From contig NZ_JADOUF010000001.1 in the NCBI RefSeq assembly GCF_015751905.1, positions 5,332,001 to 5,396,000 on the forward strand: a stretch of DNA of 64,000 nucleotides. Direction: 5' to 3'. The DNA is from Longispora fulva (lineage in GTDB: Bacteria > Actinomycetota > Actinomycetes > Mycobacteriales > Micromonosporaceae). The number at the start of each line of letters is the position of its first letter. Position 1 is the first letter of the stretch. Of the stretch, positions 8,754 through 22,776 are shown in pieces. Below the pieces are notes generated by a model. It saw nothing but the letters and a program-made list of their open reading frames with translations, made no database searches and was not told where the DNA came from. A program made the position numbers and the translations under genes.

Positions 8754-10232
8754 CTACGCGAGCCGCTCCAGCACCAGGGCGCGGACCGTCTTCGCGTCCG
8801 CCTGGCCGCCCGTCGTCTTCATGACCGCGCCGATCAGGACACCGGCGGCGCCCTGGTTGCCGCCCCGGATCTTGTCGGCGACCTCCGGGTTGGCGGCGAT
8901 CGCGGCGTCCACGGCCTCCAGGAGCGCGCCCGTGTCGGACACGACCTCCAGACCCCGGGCCGTCATGATCTCCGCCGGGGTGCCCTCGCCGGCCACGACC
9001 CCTTCGAGGACCTGGCGGGCCAGCTTGTCGTTGAGCTTGCCGGCGTCGGTGAGCTGGACCAGCTCGGCGATGTGCGCCGGGGTGACCCCCTGCGCGTCGA
9101 GCTCGACGCCGGACTCGTTGGCCCTGCGGGCCAGCTCGCCCATCCACCACTTGCGCGCGCCCTCGGCCGAGGAACCGGCGGCGATGGTCGCCTCGATCAG
9201 CTCGACCGCGCCGGCGTTGAGGATGGACTGCATGTCGTGCTCGGTGATGCCCCACTCGTCGCGGAGCCGGAGCCGGCGCAGCCGGGGCTGCTCGGGCAGG
9301 CCCTTGCGGAGTTCCTCGACCCAGGCGGCGTCGGGGGTGACGGGGACGAGGTCGGGCTCCGGGAAGTACCGGTAGTCCGTCGCCTCCTCCTTGCTCCGGC
9401 CCGGCGTGGTGACCCCGGTGTCCTCGTGGAAGTGCCGGGTCTCCTGCTTGATCTTGCCGCCGTTGTCGAGGATCTCGGCCTGGCGGATGATCTCGGAGCG
9501 CACGGCGCGTTCGACGGACCGCAGCGAGTTGACGTTCTTCGCCTCGGTACGGGTCCCCCACTCCTCGCCCGGCTTGTTCAGCGAGGTGTTCACGTCGCAG
9601 CGCAGCGAGCCCTGCTCCATCCGCACGTCGGAGACGCCCAGGCCGCGCAGCACGTCGCGCAGTTCGGTGACGTAGGCCTTCGCGACCTCCGGGGCCAGCG
9701 CGCCGGTGCCGGCGACCGGCTTCGTGACGATCTCGATCAGCGGGATACCGGCCCGGTTGTAGTCGACCAGCGAGGACGTCGCGCCGTGGATGCGGCCGGT
9801 GGCCCCACCGAGGTGCATCGTCTTGCCGGTGTCCTCCTCCATGTGCACGCGCTCGATCTCGATCCGGACCGTCTCGCCGTTGACCTCGACGTCGAGGTAG
9901 CCGTCGAAGCACAGCGGCTCGTCGTACTGCGAGATCTGGAAGTTCTTCGGCATGTCCGGGTAGAAGTAGTTCTTCCTCGCGAACCTGCACCATTCAGCGA
10001 TCGAACAGTTCAGCGCCAGACCGATCTTGATCGTGGACTCGATCGCGACGGCGTTCACCACCGGCAGCGCGCCCGGCAGAGCCAGGCACACCGGGCAGAC
10101 CTGGGTGTTCGGCTCGGCGCCGAACTCGGTCGGGCAGGCGCAGAACATCTTGGTACGCGTACCCAGCTCGACGTGGGTCTCCAGCCCGAAGACCGGCTCG
10201 TACGTCTTCGTGACCTCTTCGACAGTCGTCAT
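8754..10232 (-). CDS. gatB: Asp-tRNA(Asn)/Glu-tRNA(Gln) amidotransferase subunit B
   Basis: 492 residues, full length. GatB is the tRNA-binding and kinase subunit of the GatCAB complex, which phosphorylates and then amidates misacylated Glu-tRNA(Gln) or Asp-tRNA(Asn). Motifs include [16 protein letters not shown], the Zn-type cysteines CACP and [12 protein letters not shown], the [19 protein letters not shown] block, and a C-terminal YqeY-like tail ending in [10 protein letters not shown]. Start ATG 10232 lies 2 bp after the gatA stop, so gatC-gatA-gatB form one operon on the minus strand. The usual genomic order C-A-B is kept. Confidence 0.98.
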   Translation of the reverse strand: MTTVEEVTKTYEPVFGLETHVELGTRTKMFCACPTEFGAEPNTQVCPVCLALPGALPVVNAVAIESTIKIGLALNCSIAEWCRFARKNYFYPDMPKNFQISQYDEPLCFDGYLDVEVNGETVRIEIERVHMEEDTGKTMHLGGATGRIHGATSSLVDYNRAGIPLIEIVTKPVAGTGALAPEVAKAYVTELRDVLRGLGVSDVRMEQGSLRCDVNTSLNKPGEEWGTRTEAKNVNSLRSVERAVRSEIIRQAEILDNGGKIKQETRHFHEDTGVTTPGRSKEEATDYRYFPEPDLVPVTPDAAWVEELRKGLPEQPRLRRLRLRDEWGITEHDMQSILNAGAVELIEATIAAGSSAEGARKWWMGELARRANESGVELDAQGVTPAHIAELVQLTDAGKLNDKLARQVLEGVVAGEGTPAEIMTARGLEVVSDTGALLEAVDAAIAANPEVADKIRGGNQGAAGVLIGAVMKTTGGQADAKTVRALVLERLA

Positions 10233-10234
10233 CT

Positions 10235-11710
10235 CTACAGCTCCGGCGGGGTCAGGGTGCCGATGGTGGACTCGAGCGCTGCGGCGACCCGGTACATCCG
10301 GTCGTCGGCGAGGGTCGGGGCCATCACCTGGAGCCCGACGGGCAGGCCCTCGGACAGGCCGCACGGCACCGAGATGGCCGGGCCGCCGTACAGGTTCGAG
10401 GGGATCGTGTACAGGTCGGCCAGGTACATGCTCGACGGGTCGGCCATCCGGGCACCGAGCTGGAACGCCACGAACGGCGTGGTTGGCGAGATGAGCGCGT
10501 CGACCTTCTCGAACGCCGCCTGGAAGTCCCGGGTGATCAGCGTGCGGACCTTCTGGGCCTGGCCGTAGTAGGCGTCGTAGTAGCCGCTGGACAGCGCGTA
10601 CGCGCCGATCATGATCCGGCGCTTCACCTCGGGGCCGAAGCCTGCCTCGCGGGTCAGCGACATGACCTCCTCGAGGCTGCGCACGCCGTCGTCGCCGGTC
10701 CGCAGGCCGTAGCGCACGCCGTCGAACCGGGCGAGGTTCGAGGAACACTCGCTCGGGGCGATCAGGTAGTACGTCGGCAGCGCGTACTGGAAGTGCGGGC
10801 AGGACACCTCGACGATCTCGGCACCGAGCTTGGTCAGCGCCTCGACGGCCGAGTTGAACGCCACGACCACGCCGGGCTCCGCGCCCTCCGCGGTCATGAA
10901 CTCCTTGACCAGGCCGAGCTTGACGCCCGTCAGGTCGCCGGACATGCCCTGGCGAGCCGCTGCCACCACCGGCGGAACCGGCACCGGGATCGACGTCGAG
11001 TCTCGCGGGTCGTGGCCGCCGATGATCTCGTGCAGCAGGGCCGCGTCGAGCACCGTACGGGCGCAGGGGCCGGGGGTGTCCAGGCTGCTGGAGAACGCGA
11101 CCAGACCGTAGCGGGACGTGCCACCGTAGGTCGGCTTCGCGCCCACCGTGCCGGTCACGGCGCCCGGCTGGCGGATCGAGCCACCGGTGTCGGTGCCTAT
11201 CGCCAGGGGGGCCTCGTAGGCGGCCAGGGCGGCAGAGGAGCCACCACCCGAACCGCCCGGGATCCGGGTCAGGTCCCAGGGGTTGAACGTGGGCCCGTAC
11301 GCCGAGTACTCCGTCGAGGAGCCCATCGCGAACTCGTCCATGTTCGTCTTGCCCAGGATCACCGTGCCGGCGGCCTTGAGGCGTTCGACGAGCGTCGCGT
11401 CGTACGGCGGCTTCCAGCCCTCAAGCATCTTCGAGCCCACCGTGGTGGGGACGCCCTTGGTGGTCACGACGTCCTTGACGGCGATCGGCACGCCGGCCAG
11501 GGGGCCCAGCTTCTCGCCGGCGGCACGGCGGGCGTCGACGGCCTTCGCGGCGGACAGCGCGCCCTCGATGTCGACGTGCAGGAAGGCGTGCACCTTCTTG
11601 TCGACCTTGGAGATCTGCCCCAGGTGTTCCCGGGTGACCTCCAGCGAGGAGGTCTCGCCGGAGGCGATCAGCGCGCCGAGCTCCGCAGCCGTCTTCTTGA
11701 TCAGGCTCAC
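10235..11710 (-). CDS. gatA: Asp-tRNA(Asn)/Glu-tRNA(Gln) amidotransferase subunit A
   Basis: 491-residue amidase-signature enzyme that releases ammonia from glutamine for transamidation. The Lys-Ser-Ser triad is visible: Lys in [10 protein letters not shown], Ser in the [13 protein letters not shown] loop and Ser in [11 protein letters not shown]. Length and N-terminus ([16 protein letters not shown]) are typical. It starts with GTG at 11710, 2 bp downstream of the gatC stop, with upstream GAGGAG acting as ribosome site inside the gatC end. Confidence 0.98.
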   Translation of the reverse strand: MSLIKKTAAELGALIASGETSSLEVTREHLGQISKVDKKVHAFLHVDIEGALSAAKAVDARRAAGEKLGPLAGVPIAVKDVVTTKGVPTTVGSKMLEGWKPPYDATLVERLKAAGTVILGKTNMDEFAMGSSTEYSAYGPTFNPWDLTRIPGGSGGGSSAALAAYEAPLAIGTDTGGSIRQPGAVTGTVGAKPTYGGTSRYGLVAFSSSLDTPGPCARTVLDAALLHEIIGGHDPRDSTSIPVPVPPVVAAARQGMSGDLTGVKLGLVKEFMTAEGAEPGVVVAFNSAVEALTKLGAEIVEVSCPHFQYALPTYYLIAPSECSSNLARFDGVRYGLRTGDDGVRSLEEVMSLTREAGFGPEVKRRIMIGAYALSSGYYDAYYGQAQKVRTLITRDFQAAFEKVDALISPTTPFVAFQLGARMADPSSMYLADLYTIPSNLYGGPAISVPCGLSEGLPVGLQVMAPTLADDRMYRVAAALESTIGTLTPPEL

Positions 11711-11712
11711 GA

Positions 11713-12009
11713 CTACTCCTCGTCCAGGATCCGGGGCACCCGGAACCGGTCCTCAGCCTGGTCCGGGGCGCCCGACAGGGCCTCTTCCCTGGTCAGGCCG
11801 GGGCGCGGCTCGTCGGGGCGGAACACGTTGGTCAGCGGCACCGAGTGCGACATGGGCGGGATGTCGTCGGCCGCGACGTCGCCGATCCGGGCGACGGACT
11901 GCAGGATCACGTCCAACTGACCGGCGAACATGTCCAACTCGTCATCGGTCACGGCTAGCCGCGTGAGGCGCGCGAGATGCGCGACCTCCTCGCGGGAGAT
12001 GGCGGTCAT
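11713..12009 (-). CDS. gatC: Asp-tRNA(Asn)/Glu-tRNA(Gln) amidotransferase subunit C
   Basis: 98-residue GatC, the small belt-like subunit that joins GatA and GatB. The N-terminal helix reads [20 protein letters not shown] and the end carries [10 protein letters not shown], both characteristic. ATG at 12009 follows GGAG at good spacing. It is the first gene of the gatCAB operon; the promoter must lie in the 12010-12200 gap, where no clear -35/-10 pair stands out. Confidence 0.96.
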   Translation of the reverse strand: MTAISREEVAHLARLTRLAVTDDELDMFAGQLDVILQSVARIGDVAADDIPPMSHSVPLTNVFRPDEPRPGLTREEALSGAPDQAEDRFRVPRILDEE

Positions 12010-12211
12010 CGACTCGCTCCTCACGTAGTCCTGCTCGAACCGAACGATTCTATTCGCCGGTCTGTTTCCGGCGGATGTCGGCCACTGGGTCGGGTCACGG
12101 CGCGCGCTCCGGTGGGACACCGGCTGGTCGGGGCCCCGCCGGGCCGGTCTGTCCGTTTCGACCCGCCATCGGGTACGCCGTCCCGGCCCGCGGCCCCCAC
12201 AGCCGGTCGCC

Positions 12212-12261
12212 GACGACGACCTGCCCCGGCCGACAGGACCGGGGCAGGTGTCGCCGTAACC
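12212..12261 (-). repeat. Dispersed stop-proximal hairpin repeat, copy 2 (terminator-like)
   Basis: On the minus strand GGTTACGGCGACACC (12261-12247) begins 13 bp after the stop of the GGDEF-EAL gene. It leads into a perfect 10-bp stem, CCTGCCCCGG / CCGGGGCAGG (12248-12239 with 12229-12220, loop 9). This copy has the best hairpin of the family and probably terminates transcription of the gene it follows. Confidence 0.72.
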
Positions 12262-12274
12262 GGCTAAGGCAGCG

Positions 12275-14353
12275 TCAGGAGGCGGCTTCCGGTTGGTTGG
12301 GCACGGCCCGCAGCAACATCGGCGGCCGGTATTTCGCCAGCCACCGCGGCAACTCGTCCGCCGGCATCGGCCGCGCGTAGAACCAGCCCTGGGCCACGTG
12401 GCACCCGTGCGCGACCAGCCACCGCCACGTCCGCTCGTCCTCCACGCCCTCGGCGACCACCCGCAGGCCGAGCGCCCCGGCCAGTTCGATGATCGAGCGC
12501 ACGATGGACGCGTCGTCCTCGTCGGTACTCATCCCGAGCACGAACGACCGGTCGATCTTCACCTCGGACAGCGGCAGCCGGCGCAGGTGCTGCAGCGACG
12601 AGTAGCCGGTGCCGAAATCGTCCAGGGACAGCGCGACGCCGAGCCGGTCGAGCCGCTGCAGGGTGGCGAGCACCCGGCGCGGGTCGGCCATCAGCGCGCC
12701 CTCGGTGATCTCCAGCTGGATCTGGTCGGCCGCCACGCCGTACTCCGCGAGCCGCTCGGCCAAGTAGTCCACCAGGTCGGTGGTGTGCAGGTCGCGGACG
12801 GACACGTTGATCGCCGCGCGCAACTGCATGCCGCCCTCCGCCCACCGGGCGAGCTGGGCGAGCACCTCGTCGATCACCCGGTAGGTCAGCAGCCGCATCA
12901 CGCCGGAGTGCTCGGCGACCTTGATCAGCTCCTCGGGACTGACCAGGCCGCGCACCGGGTGCCGCCACCGCAGCAGGGCCTCGACGCCGACGACCTCGCC
13001 GCTGCTCATGTCGACCTGGGGCTGGTAGTACAGCGCGACCTCGCCGAAGCCGGGGGTCTCCAGGGAACGCCGCAGGTCGCCGAGCAGGCCGAGCCGGGCC
13101 GGGGAGTTGTGGTCGGATTCCGGCACGTACACCGCGACGGTGTCGCCCCGGGTCTTCGCGTCGTACATCGCCACGTCAGCGTGCCGCAGCAGGGTCGTGA
13201 AGTCGTCGCCGTGGTCGGGGGACAGCGCTATCCCGATGGAGCTGGCCACGTCGAGCGGCATGCCGTCGAGGCGCACCGGGTCGTTGAGGGCCACGGAGAT
13301 CGTGGTGGCCAGCGCCTGGGCAGCCTCGACGTCGGCGATCCTGGGCGCGAGGACGGCGAACTCGTCGCCGCCGAGCCGGGCCACGACGGCGTCCGCCGGG
13401 ACACAGCCGGCCAGCCGCCGGCCGACCTCGATCAGGAGCCGGTCACCGACCGCGTGGCCGAGGGCGTCGTTGACCTGCTTGAACCGGTCGAGGTCCAGCA
13501 CGATCAGCGCGAGCCTGCGGTCCTGGGCGTGGGCCGGGATCTCGCGGAGGGCCGCGATGGCTTCCTCCACCCCGGTGAACAGGGCCTTGCGGTTGGCGAG
13601 CCCGGTCAGCGGGTCCAACAGGGACAGCCGCTCGTGTTCCTGGGAGAGCCTCGCCGTGCGGTACACCGCGTACAGCGGGACCACGATCAGGGGGATCAGC
13701 CAGCCGCTTGTCTGGGCCGCCGCGACCAGGAACGGGCCGAGGAGCAGCAACGCGAAGGCGGCCAGCCCCTCGGAGCCGACCGTCGTGGTGAGCGTCTGCC
13801 GCCAGGACCCGCCGAACCGCAGCCACACGGCGGTGGCCACCAGCCCGTGGCTGACGGCGAACCACACCGAACAGGCCACCAGGAGCAGCACCACGTCGTG
13901 TCGGGTGACCGTGCCGTCGCGCAACGGGATGACCGGCGCGAGGCTGAGGATGCCGTAGGCGGCGGACAGCGCCAGCGTGTACTGCCCGACGTTGAACAGC
14001 CCGCGCCAGAACGAGTGCCGCATCCGCCACGCGAAGACCAGGGTCGCCGAGGCCTGGACCAGCACGGCTGCCGGCAGCCCCCAGATCAGCAGGGCCGCGA
14101 AGGCGAAGCACACCGACGGGAACACCGCCACCGACTGGCGCGGACCCGTGGCGTTGAACGGCCGGGCGTCGGCGGCGCAGGCGAGCGCGAACATCAGCCA
14201 GTACGTCCCCGGCAGCGACAGCAGCGGGGTGCCCTGCTCGATCGCCGCTGGGACGACGACGGCGATCGCGGCGAGAATGACCAGGCCAAGGTAGCCGAAG
14301 AACGCGAGACGCCGCCCAGGCGGCGCGGTGTTGCGCAATGACGTCGGCTCCAT
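12275..14353 (-). CDS. Membrane-bound GGDEF-EAL cyclic-di-GMP enzyme
   Basis: 692 residues. Six or so hydrophobic segments fill residues ~18-232, forming an MASE-like sensor. A GGDEF domain (~240-410) has intact GGDEF at 328-332, and an EAL domain (~420-680) has EALLRW at 458, LDDFGTG at 577-583 and VAEGVED at 634-640. Both catalytic signatures are intact, so it could make and break c-di-GMP. The inhibitory RxxD site normally found just upstream of GGDEF is not present (VPAD instead). Monocistronic. Its likely signal is a membrane-associated cue (inference). c-di-GMP in Actinobacteria controls development through BldD. Confidence 0.92.
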   Translation of the reverse strand: MEPTSLRNTAPPGRRLAFFGYLGLVILAAIAVVVPAAIEQGTPLLSLPGTYWLMFALACAADARPFNATGPRQSVAVFPSVCFAFAALLIWGLPAAVLVQASATLVFAWRMRHSFWRGLFNVGQYTLALSAAYGILSLAPVIPLRDGTVTRHDVVLLLVACSVWFAVSHGLVATAVWLRFGGSWRQTLTTTVGSEGLAAFALLLLGPFLVAAAQTSGWLIPLIVVPLYAVYRTARLSQEHERLSLLDPLTGLANRKALFTGVEEAIAALREIPAHAQDRRLALIVLDLDRFKQVNDALGHAVGDRLLIEVGRRLAGCVPADAVVARLGGDEFAVLAPRIADVEAAQALATTISVALNDPVRLDGMPLDVASSIGIALSPDHGDDFTTLLRHADVAMYDAKTRGDTVAVYVPESDHNSPARLGLLGDLRRSLETPGFGEVALYYQPQVDMSSGEVVGVEALLRWRHPVRGLVSPEELIKVAEHSGVMRLLTYRVIDEVLAQLARWAEGGMQLRAAINVSVRDLHTTDLVDYLAERLAEYGVAADQIQLEITEGALMADPRRVLATLQRLDRLGVALSLDDFGTGYSSLQHLRRLPLSEVKIDRSFVLGMSTDEDDASIVRSIIELAGALGLRVVAEGVEDERTWRWLVAHGCHVAQGWFYARPMPADELPRWLAKYRPPMLLRAVPNQPEAAS

Positions 14354-14670
14354 ACACCCCTCCCGACGCCATCAGCCCCGTCGAGGCCACGCTGGCTCGA
14401 CGATCGCCCCCCAGCGACCCACCGCGCTCGCTTCCGGTTACAGGAACGCAACCAGGACGAGCGCGGTAACGGCGTCTGTGTTGAGTATCACCCTTGGCGG
14501 ACTGAGGGGGATATCGCCGTGCCAGAACGTGCGCGAATCGTTGCTTGCGCAAGCTGTTTCACACAGTCCTGCACCAATTCGTTATGTGATCACGCAATTT
14601 GATCTCCGCCGGAGGCCCGTTCGGCAGTCGAAACACCCTCTGACCCGGGGGCCGGCGCCGTTGCGACCGC
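14354..14670. other. Intergenic region upstream of the GGDEF-EAL gene and downstream of ligA
   Basis: A 317-bp gap with lower GC than its surroundings. No credible gene was found on either strand. It contains the perfect palindrome GCTTGCGCAAGC (14543-14554) and GTGATCAC (14586-14593), which could be regulator sites for the GGDEF-EAL promoter. I saw no clear terminator for ligA in it. Confidence 0.5.
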
Positions 14671-17523
<2,853 letters not shown>

Positions 17524-18639
17524 CTACCGTTCCAGCAGCCGCCGGCCGGCCTCGGCGCACGCCCGCAGCGTCGCGTCCGCCACCTCCGGCTTACTCCCCG
17601 CCAACCCGCACACCGGCGTCACCACCACCTGCCCCGGCAGATCCGCCGGGCGCAGGCCCAGCTTGTTCCACAGGTCCTCGATCCGGTCGGCCGCGACCTT
17701 GGCCGACGCCCGGCCGAGCGCCGGTGCCACGCCGGCGAGCAGGCCGAAGCCGTCGTCGAGCGCCTCGCCCATCGGGTCGATGTCCCCGAGCAGCGACAGG
17801 TCCAGCGCGACCCCGACCGCCCCGGCGGCCCGGATCAGCCCGACGGGCACGTCCGGCGCGCAGCAGTGCACGACGACCGGCACGCCGACCCCGGCCATGA
17901 GCCTGGCCAGCGCCTCGGTCGCGTCCGGCCTGGGCACGGCGGCGAAGACCCCCAGCCCCGATTCGGTGCCGATGTGGCCGGCCAGCACCGCCGGGAGCGA
18001 CGGCTCGTCGAGTTGCAGGAGCACGTCGGCCCCCGGTACCCGCGCGGACACGGCCGCCACGTGCTGGCGCAGCCCCTCGGTGAGCGAGTCGACCAGGTCC
18101 CGGACAGCGCCCCGGTCGCGGAGCACCGCCCCGCCCACGGGCAGTTGGAGGCTCGCTGCGAGGGTCCACGGGCCGGCGGCCTGGAGCTTCAGCGGGCCGG
18201 CGTACCCGTCGGCGGCCACGGTCAGCGCGTCGAGGTCGCGGGCCCACAGGTCGGCGGTGCGCCGGGCGTCCTTGCCGGGGCGGCCGGTGAGCTGCCACCG
18301 GGCCGCGTAAAGCTCGACGGGCATGTCCACGAGCAGGCCCATGGTCCGGCCCAGCATGTCGGCGCCGGGGCCGCGCGCCGGGAGTTCGGGAAGGTAGGGC
18401 AGAGGCAGCTCGAAGGCGACGCCGAGCGCGTCGGCCATGGCCGTGCCGGGGTGCGACCCGATGCCGGTGGCGGACCCGGCCGCCCAGGGCAGCCCGGCTG
18501 CGGCCGGCGCGCCCGAGGTGTCCGGCGCGTCCGGCCCGGGGAAGCCGTGGGCGTCCCGGTACCCGTCGCGGTCTTCGGTCTTGTGGTCTGGTCGCGCGTC
18601 GGCGGACCAGTGGGTCGGGCGGGGGGTCGCGGAGGTCAC
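17524..18639 (-). CDS. MetE-like (cobalamin-independent) methionine synthase family protein
   Basis: 371 residues, about half the size of classical MetE and matching only its C-terminal catalytic barrel. It begins (~50) [15 protein letters not shown]. The zinc ligands are present in [11 protein letters not shown] and TPVCGLAGS, with QLDEPSLPA for substrate binding. Short MetE-like proteins may use methylated corrinoid proteins or other donors instead of methyl-THF-polyglutamate. The start GTG (18639) overlaps the mnmA stop by 4 bp, so the gene is coupled to tRNA thiolation and sulfur-transfer genes, a neighbourhood I know from other Micromonosporaceae. The first ~50 residues are low-complexity and variable. 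Confidence 0.87.
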   Translation of the reverse strand: MTSATPRPTHWSADARPDHKTEDRDGYRDAHGFPGPDAPDTSGAPAAAGLPWAAGSATGIGSHPGTAMADALGVAFELPLPYLPELPARGPGADMLGRTMGLLVDMPVELYAARWQLTGRPGKDARRTADLWARDLDALTVAADGYAGPLKLQAAGPWTLAASLQLPVGGAVLRDRGAVRDLVDSLTEGLRQHVAAVSARVPGADVLLQLDEPSLPAVLAGHIGTESGLGVFAAVPRPDATEALARLMAGVGVPVVVHCCAPDVPVGLIRAAGAVGVALDLSLLGDIDPMGEALDDGFGLLAGVAPALGRASAKVAADRIEDLWNKLGLRPADLPGQVVVTPVCGLAGSKPEVADATLRACAEAGRRLLER

Positions 18640-19703
18640 CGGGCGCCCGTGATCGTCGCCGAGCCGAGCACGACGTCGCCGGCCGGGTCCGGCCGGTAGA
18701 CCACGATCGCCTGGCCGGCGGCGACGCCGGTGGCGGGATGGGCGAGCACTGCTGTGAGGGTCGAGCCGTCTGTGGTCACAGTCGCAGGGTAGACCTCGCC
18801 GTGCGCGCGGAGCTGCACCTCGAACGGCCCCTGGACCGGCGCGTGCCACACGGCCCGGTCGGCGAGGACGGTGCGCACCTCCAGGGCCGAGCGCGGCCCG
18901 ACGGTGACCGTGTTGGTGACCGGGGTGATGGACAGCACGTAGCGGGGCTTGCCGTCCGGCGCCGGCCGGCCGATGGACAGGCCCTTGCGCTGCCCGACGG
19001 TGTACGCGTACGCCCCGTCGTGCGCGCCGACCACCTCGCCGGTCAGCGAGTCGACGATGTCGCCGGGCGCGGAGCCCAGCCGGGCGGCCAGGAAACCGCG
19101 GGTGTCCCCGTCGGCGATGAAGCAGATGTCGTGGCTGTCGGGCTTGTCGGCGACGGCGAGGTCGCGGGTCGCGGCGAGGGCCCGGACGTCGGTCTTGGTG
19201 TGCGGCCCGAGCGGGAACACCGACCGGTCGAGCTGGTGCCGGTTGAGGACGGCGAGGACGTAGGACTGGTCCTTGCCGAGGTCGACGGAGCGCCGCAGCA
19301 GCCCGTCGTCGCCCAGCCGGGCGTGGTGGCCGGTGACGACGGCGTCGAAGCCGAGGGCGAGGGCCCGCTCCAGCACCGCGTGAAATTTGATCTTCTCGTT
19401 GCACCGCAGGCACGGGTTGGGCGTGCGCCCCGCGGCGTACTCGGCCACGAAGTCGTCGACGACGTCCTCCTGGAACTCCTCGACCATGTCCCACACGTAG
19501 AACGGGATGCCGATCACGTCGGCGGCACGAGCAGCGTCGCGGGAGTCCTCCAGGGTGCAGCAGCCCCGGGCCCCGGACCGGAAGGTCTGCGGGTTCTTCG
19601 CCAGGGCCAGGTGTACGCCGGTCACGTCGTGGCCGGCCTCGACCGCCAGGGCGGCGGCGACCGCCGAGTCGACCCCGCCGGACATCGCAGCCAGAACACG
19701 CAT
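18636..19703 (-). CDS. mnmA: tRNA-specific 2-thiouridylase
   Basis: 355 residues. MnmA adenylates U34 of Lys/Glu/Gln tRNAs and inserts sulfur delivered from a cysteine desulfurase. The PP-loop [12 protein letters not shown] is at the N-terminus. The two catalytic cysteines are in [12 protein letters not shown] and [11 protein letters not shown], and the GQRKGL motif follows. It lies 55 bp downstream of a cysteine desulfurase gene, its likely sulfur donor, and overlaps the next gene. ATG at 19703. Confidence 0.97.
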   Translation of the reverse strand: MRVLAAMSGGVDSAVAAALAVEAGHDVTGVHLALAKNPQTFRSGARGCCTLEDSRDAARAADVIGIPFYVWDMVEEFQEDVVDDFVAEYAAGRTPNPCLRCNEKIKFHAVLERALALGFDAVVTGHHARLGDDGLLRRSVDLGKDQSYVLAVLNRHQLDRSVFPLGPHTKTDVRALAATRDLAVADKPDSHDICFIADGDTRGFLAARLGSAPGDIVDSLTGEVVGAHDGAYAYTVGQRKGLSIGRPAPDGKPRYVLSITPVTNTVTVGPRSALEVRTVLADRAVWHAPVQGPFEVQLRAHGEVYPATVTTDGSTLTAVLAHPATGVAAGQAIVVYRPDPAGDVVLGSATITGAR

Positions 19704-19758
19704 GACGTTCAGGTTACCCGGCGGTCCCGACCGGCCGGCCGGACCACGGCGGCACGGG

Positions 19759-20913
19759 TCACCGGCGGATCTTCCCCGCCCGCCGCGCCCGTTCCACAGC
19801 CGTCGGCAACGCCGCCACCAGGGCGTCGATGTCCGTTTTCACGGAACCGTGCCCGAGGGAGAACCGCAGCGACGACCGGGCCCGGCCGCTGTCGGCCCCC
19901 ATCGCCATCAGCACGTGTGAGGGCTGGGCCACACCGGCCGAGCACGCCGAGCCGGTGGAACACTCGATGCCCTGGGCGTCGAGCAGCATCAGGAGGGCGT
20001 CGCCCTCGCAGCCGGGGAACGAGAAGTGCACGTTGGCGGGCAGCCGGTCGACCGGGTCGCCGTTGAGCACGGCGCACGGCACGGCGTCGCGGATCCGGTC
20101 GATCATCTCGTCGCGCAGCACGGCCAGCTCGGCGGCGAAGATCTCCCGGCGGGCCCCGGCCAGCTCGACGGCCTTGGCGAACGCCACGATGCCGGCGACG
20201 TCGAGGGTGCCGGAGCGCACGTCGCGTTCCTGGCCGCCGCCGTGCAGCAGCGCGGTGCACTCGGCGTCGCGGTCGAGAAGGAGCGCGCCGACCCCGGTGG
20301 GGCCGCCGAGCTTGTGGCCGGTGAGGGTGAGCGCCGCCGCGCCGCTGGCGGTGAAGTCGACGGGCAGCTGCCCGACGGCCTGCACGGCGTCGGTGTGCAG
20401 GGGCACGCCGGCGGCCCGGGCCGCCGCGGCCAGTGCCGCGACGGGCTGCACGGTGCCGACCTCGTTGTTGGCCCACATCACCGTGGCGAGCGCCACGTCC
20501 GGGCCGAGGGCGGCCTCGAGGGCCTCGGGGTGTACCCGGCCCAGCTCGTCGACCTCCAGCCAGGTGACCTCGGCGCCCTCGTGCCGTTCGAGCCACTCGA
20601 CGGCGTCGATGACGGCCTTGTGTTCGACGGCACTGGCGAGCACCCGGGTGTGACCGTGGTCACGTCGGGCCCAGTAGATGCCCTTGACGGCGAGATTGTC
20701 GCTCTCGGTGCCCCCGGCGGTGAACACGACCTCGCCGGGCCGGGCGCCGAGCACGGCGGCGACCCGTTCGCGGGACTCCTCGACCAGCCTGCGGGCCTTT
20801 CGGCCGGAACAGTGCAGCGAGGAGGCGTTGCCCCCGGCCGTGGCCGCGGCGACATACGCCTCCAGGACCTCCGGCAGCATGGGGGAGGTCGCGGCGTGAT
20901 CGAGATAAACCAT
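19759..20913 (-). CDS. Cysteine desulfurase (IscS/NifS family)
   Basis: 384-residue PLP enzyme that takes sulfur from cysteine as an enzyme persulfide. Features are [10 protein letters not shown] at the N-terminus, PLP-binding GGTESDNLA, the lysine in [11 protein letters not shown], and the active cysteine in the short STGSACSAG loop that marks the IscS-type class I enzymes. Its position directly upstream of mnmA points to tRNA thiolation and Fe-S cluster supply. Start ATG 20913. Confidence 0.95.
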   Translation of the reverse strand: MVYLDHAATSPMLPEVLEAYVAAATAGGNASSLHCSGRKARRLVEESRERVAAVLGARPGEVVFTAGGTESDNLAVKGIYWARRDHGHTRVLASAVEHKAVIDAVEWLERHEGAEVTWLEVDELGRVHPEALEAALGPDVALATVMWANNEVGTVQPVAALAAAARAAGVPLHTDAVQAVGQLPVDFTASGAAALTLTGHKLGGPTGVGALLLDRDAECTALLHGGGQERDVRSGTLDVAGIVAFAKAVELAGARREIFAAELAVLRDEMIDRIRDAVPCAVLNGDPVDRLPANVHFSFPGCEGDALLMLLDAQGIECSTGSACSAGVAQPSHVLMAMGADSGRARSSLRFSLGHGSVKTDIDALVAALPTAVERARRAGKIRR

Positions 20914-20924
20914 TGCCGCCCAGC

Positions 20925-21926
20925 CTAGCGGGCGGCGGCCCTCCCCCGCGCGAGTCCCATTCTGGCCTCGACCACGGAGCCGCCGTACGCGAGTGTCGCG
21001 CCGTGCGCCACGAGGATCCGGCGCATCCTGACGTTGTCGGCGAGCAGACTCGCGCGGAGTTCCGCGAGGCCACGGTCGCGGGCGTCGGCGACGAGCATCC
21101 CGACGAGCGAGCGGCCCAGGCCGCGCTCCTGCCAGCCGTCCTCGACCAGCACCGCGAGCTCGGCGACCCCGGGCTCCGGCGTGTACGCCAGGTGCGCCAG
21201 CGCCACGGCCCGCTGCCCGGCCTGCACCAGGTACGTGGCCCCCCACGCCGGGTCGCAGAACGCCCGCCACATGTGGCCGGTGAGTTGCCGGCGGGCGACG
21301 AAGTACCGGGCGCGCCGGGTCTCCGCCGTGCACCGCCGGTGCAGGGCCTGCACCTCGGTCAGATCGTCGGGGTGCAGCAGCCGGACGGGCAGCCGGGTGC
21401 CGTCGGCGAGGGAAACGGTCTCCCGCGAGGCCGTGCCGTCGAGCAGCAGCAGCCGGACGAACGCCTCGGCCCTGGCCGCCTCGGTGAGGGTGAACGGCAG
21501 CCGCCGGGTGAGTCCGACGTGCCGGGCGGGCCCGATGGGGACGACCAGGTCGGCGTCCTCGCCGTCGGCGAGCCAGCGGGCCGCGTCTGCGCGGAGGAGT
21601 TCCATCAGCAGGTCCGGCAGGTTGCGCTGTTCGGCGCCGATCCGGCCGGCGAGCAGCAGGGCCCTGGTCGGCTCGTCGACCAGGTCGCGGCGGGTGGCGG
21701 GCACGGTGACGACGCCCCGGCCGCCGGCGATCCGCAGCGCGGTGCCGACGGCTTCCCCGGCCACGCCCGGCGGGGTCTCGACGATGAACTCGTCGACGAC
21801 GCCGGCGGCGTCCACCTGCACGGTCAGGGTCAGGATGTTGCCGCCGACGTCGGCGAGCGCGCGGGACAGGGCCGCGAGCCGGCCGGGCCGGTCATCGACT
21901 TCAGTTCGGATCCGCCACAAGCTCAC
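20925..21926 (-). CDS. ACT-domain / GNAT acetyltransferase fusion
   Basis: 333 residues. An N-terminal ACT domain (1-~75: [20 protein letters not shown] ... [13 protein letters not shown]) is an amino-acid-sensing fold. A poorly conserved middle follows, and a C-terminal GNAT domain (~190-325) has the acetyl-CoA loop [14 protein letters not shown]. This suggests a protein or small-molecule acetyltransferase switched by an amino acid, as described for some actinobacterial Pat-type enzymes (inference). GTG start at 21926. It follows the cysteine desulfurase gene in the opposite order: this gene is transcribed first and the desulfurase starts 12 bp after its stop, suggesting one operon. Confidence 0.88.
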   Translation of the reverse strand: MSLWRIRTEVDDRPGRLAALSRALADVGGNILTLTVQVDAAGVVDEFIVETPPGVAGEAVGTALRIAGGRGVVTVPATRRDLVDEPTRALLLAGRIGAEQRNLPDLLMELLRADAARWLADGEDADLVVPIGPARHVGLTRRLPFTLTEAARAEAFVRLLLLDGTASRETVSLADGTRLPVRLLHPDDLTEVQALHRRCTAETRRARYFVARRQLTGHMWRAFCDPAWGATYLVQAGQRAVALAHLAYTPEPGVAELAVLVEDGWQERGLGRSLVGMLVADARDRGLAELRASLLADNVRMRRILVAHGATLAYGGSVVEARMGLARGRAAAR

Positions 21927-22066
21927 CCGCCCACCTCGCTGCGCTCGATGGGCGCGCGCGCCCGGGCTCCTGAGCTTCTGATTCGCTCGCTGCGCTCGCT
22001 CATGTCTTCACAATGCGGGCAAAGTGTTTCCGGCGCGCTACAGACGGGTGAGATCGCCGTTGCGGT

Positions 22067-22690
22067 TCACAACCGGGGCAGCCAGGCATGCTCCGGGTGC
22101 ACCCGGTCGAGCCAGCCGGCGAGCCGGGCGCGGCGGTCGGGGCCGAGCAGCGGCAGTACCCCGTCGAAGTCTTTTTGATCTTTGTCCCGGACGTCGCGGG
22201 CCTTGAAGAGCAGCACCAGCTCGGGGATCAGGTAGGGGATCCCGTCGCCGCTCACAACGATGATCTCCGGGTACGGCAGCGTGATCGCCAGATCCCGCCG
22301 GCACACCCAGCGCTCTCCGTCGTGCGGTTCCCGGAACACGTCCAGGTGGAACAGCCCCGTGTCGGGATCGCTCAACCAGGTCTGGTGCAGCTCCTGGTGC
22401 CCGGCGAGCGCCTCGTAGTCGAAGAGCCTGCCGTCGCCGGGGATCTCCCAGGCATAGCCGGGCAGGGCCGCGTGGATCTCGGGGAAGGAGCCGCGCGGCA
22501 CCGCGATCTCCAGGTCCTCGTGTTCGCGGGTCACCTCGCCCCGGAACAGGTCCAGCGCCCAACCGGCGGCCACGTACCAGGGCGCAGTCACCCCGGCGAG
22601 GCGGGCGGTCACCTCCGCCGGGGTCCAGCCGCGCCAACGCTCTTCGCATTCCTCATGACTGATCGGGGTACCGCCGTCGGGAAGGTCCAT
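22067..22690 (-). CDS. Nucleotidyltransferase of the aminoglycoside/lincosamide adenylyltransferase type
   Basis: 207 residues. The core motif [20 protein letters not shown] carries the GW...DL...TR.HEDLE pattern seen in ANT(2'')-like and LinB-like adenylyltransferases. A later [10 protein letters not shown] supplies the third acidic residue. Such proteins can inactivate antibiotics, but chromosomal members in soil actinomycetes are usually uncharacterised and need not confer resistance. The C-terminal half has [12 protein letters not shown] and [14 protein letters not shown]. It appears monocistronic, between the ACT-GNAT operon and etfBA. Confidence 0.85.
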   Translation of the reverse strand: MDLPDGGTPISHEECEERWRGWTPAEVTARLAGVTAPWYVAAGWALDLFRGEVTREHEDLEIAVPRGSFPEIHAALPGYAWEIPGDGRLFDYEALAGHQELHQTWLSDPDTGLFHLDVFREPHDGERWVCRRDLAITLPYPEIIVVSGDGIPYLIPELVLLFKARDVRDKDQKDFDGVLPLLGPDRRARLAGWLDRVHPEHAWLPRL

Positions 22691-22732
22691 GCCCCATCCC
22701 TACCGCAGTCCGCCCCCGGACGAAACGCGATA

Positions 22733-22766
22733 AAGGCGGGGCCGCCCCCCAGGACGGCCCCGCCTT
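22733..22766 (-). terminator. Terminator downstream of etfBA
   Basis: A 12-bp stem AAGGCGGGGCCG (22733-22744) / CGGCCCCGCCTT (22755-22766) with a 10-base loop. On the minus strand the stem ends in TTT followed by ATC, a short U run. It starts 11 bp after the etfA stop. Confidence 0.8.
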
Positions 22767-22776
22767 CACGTGTCCA

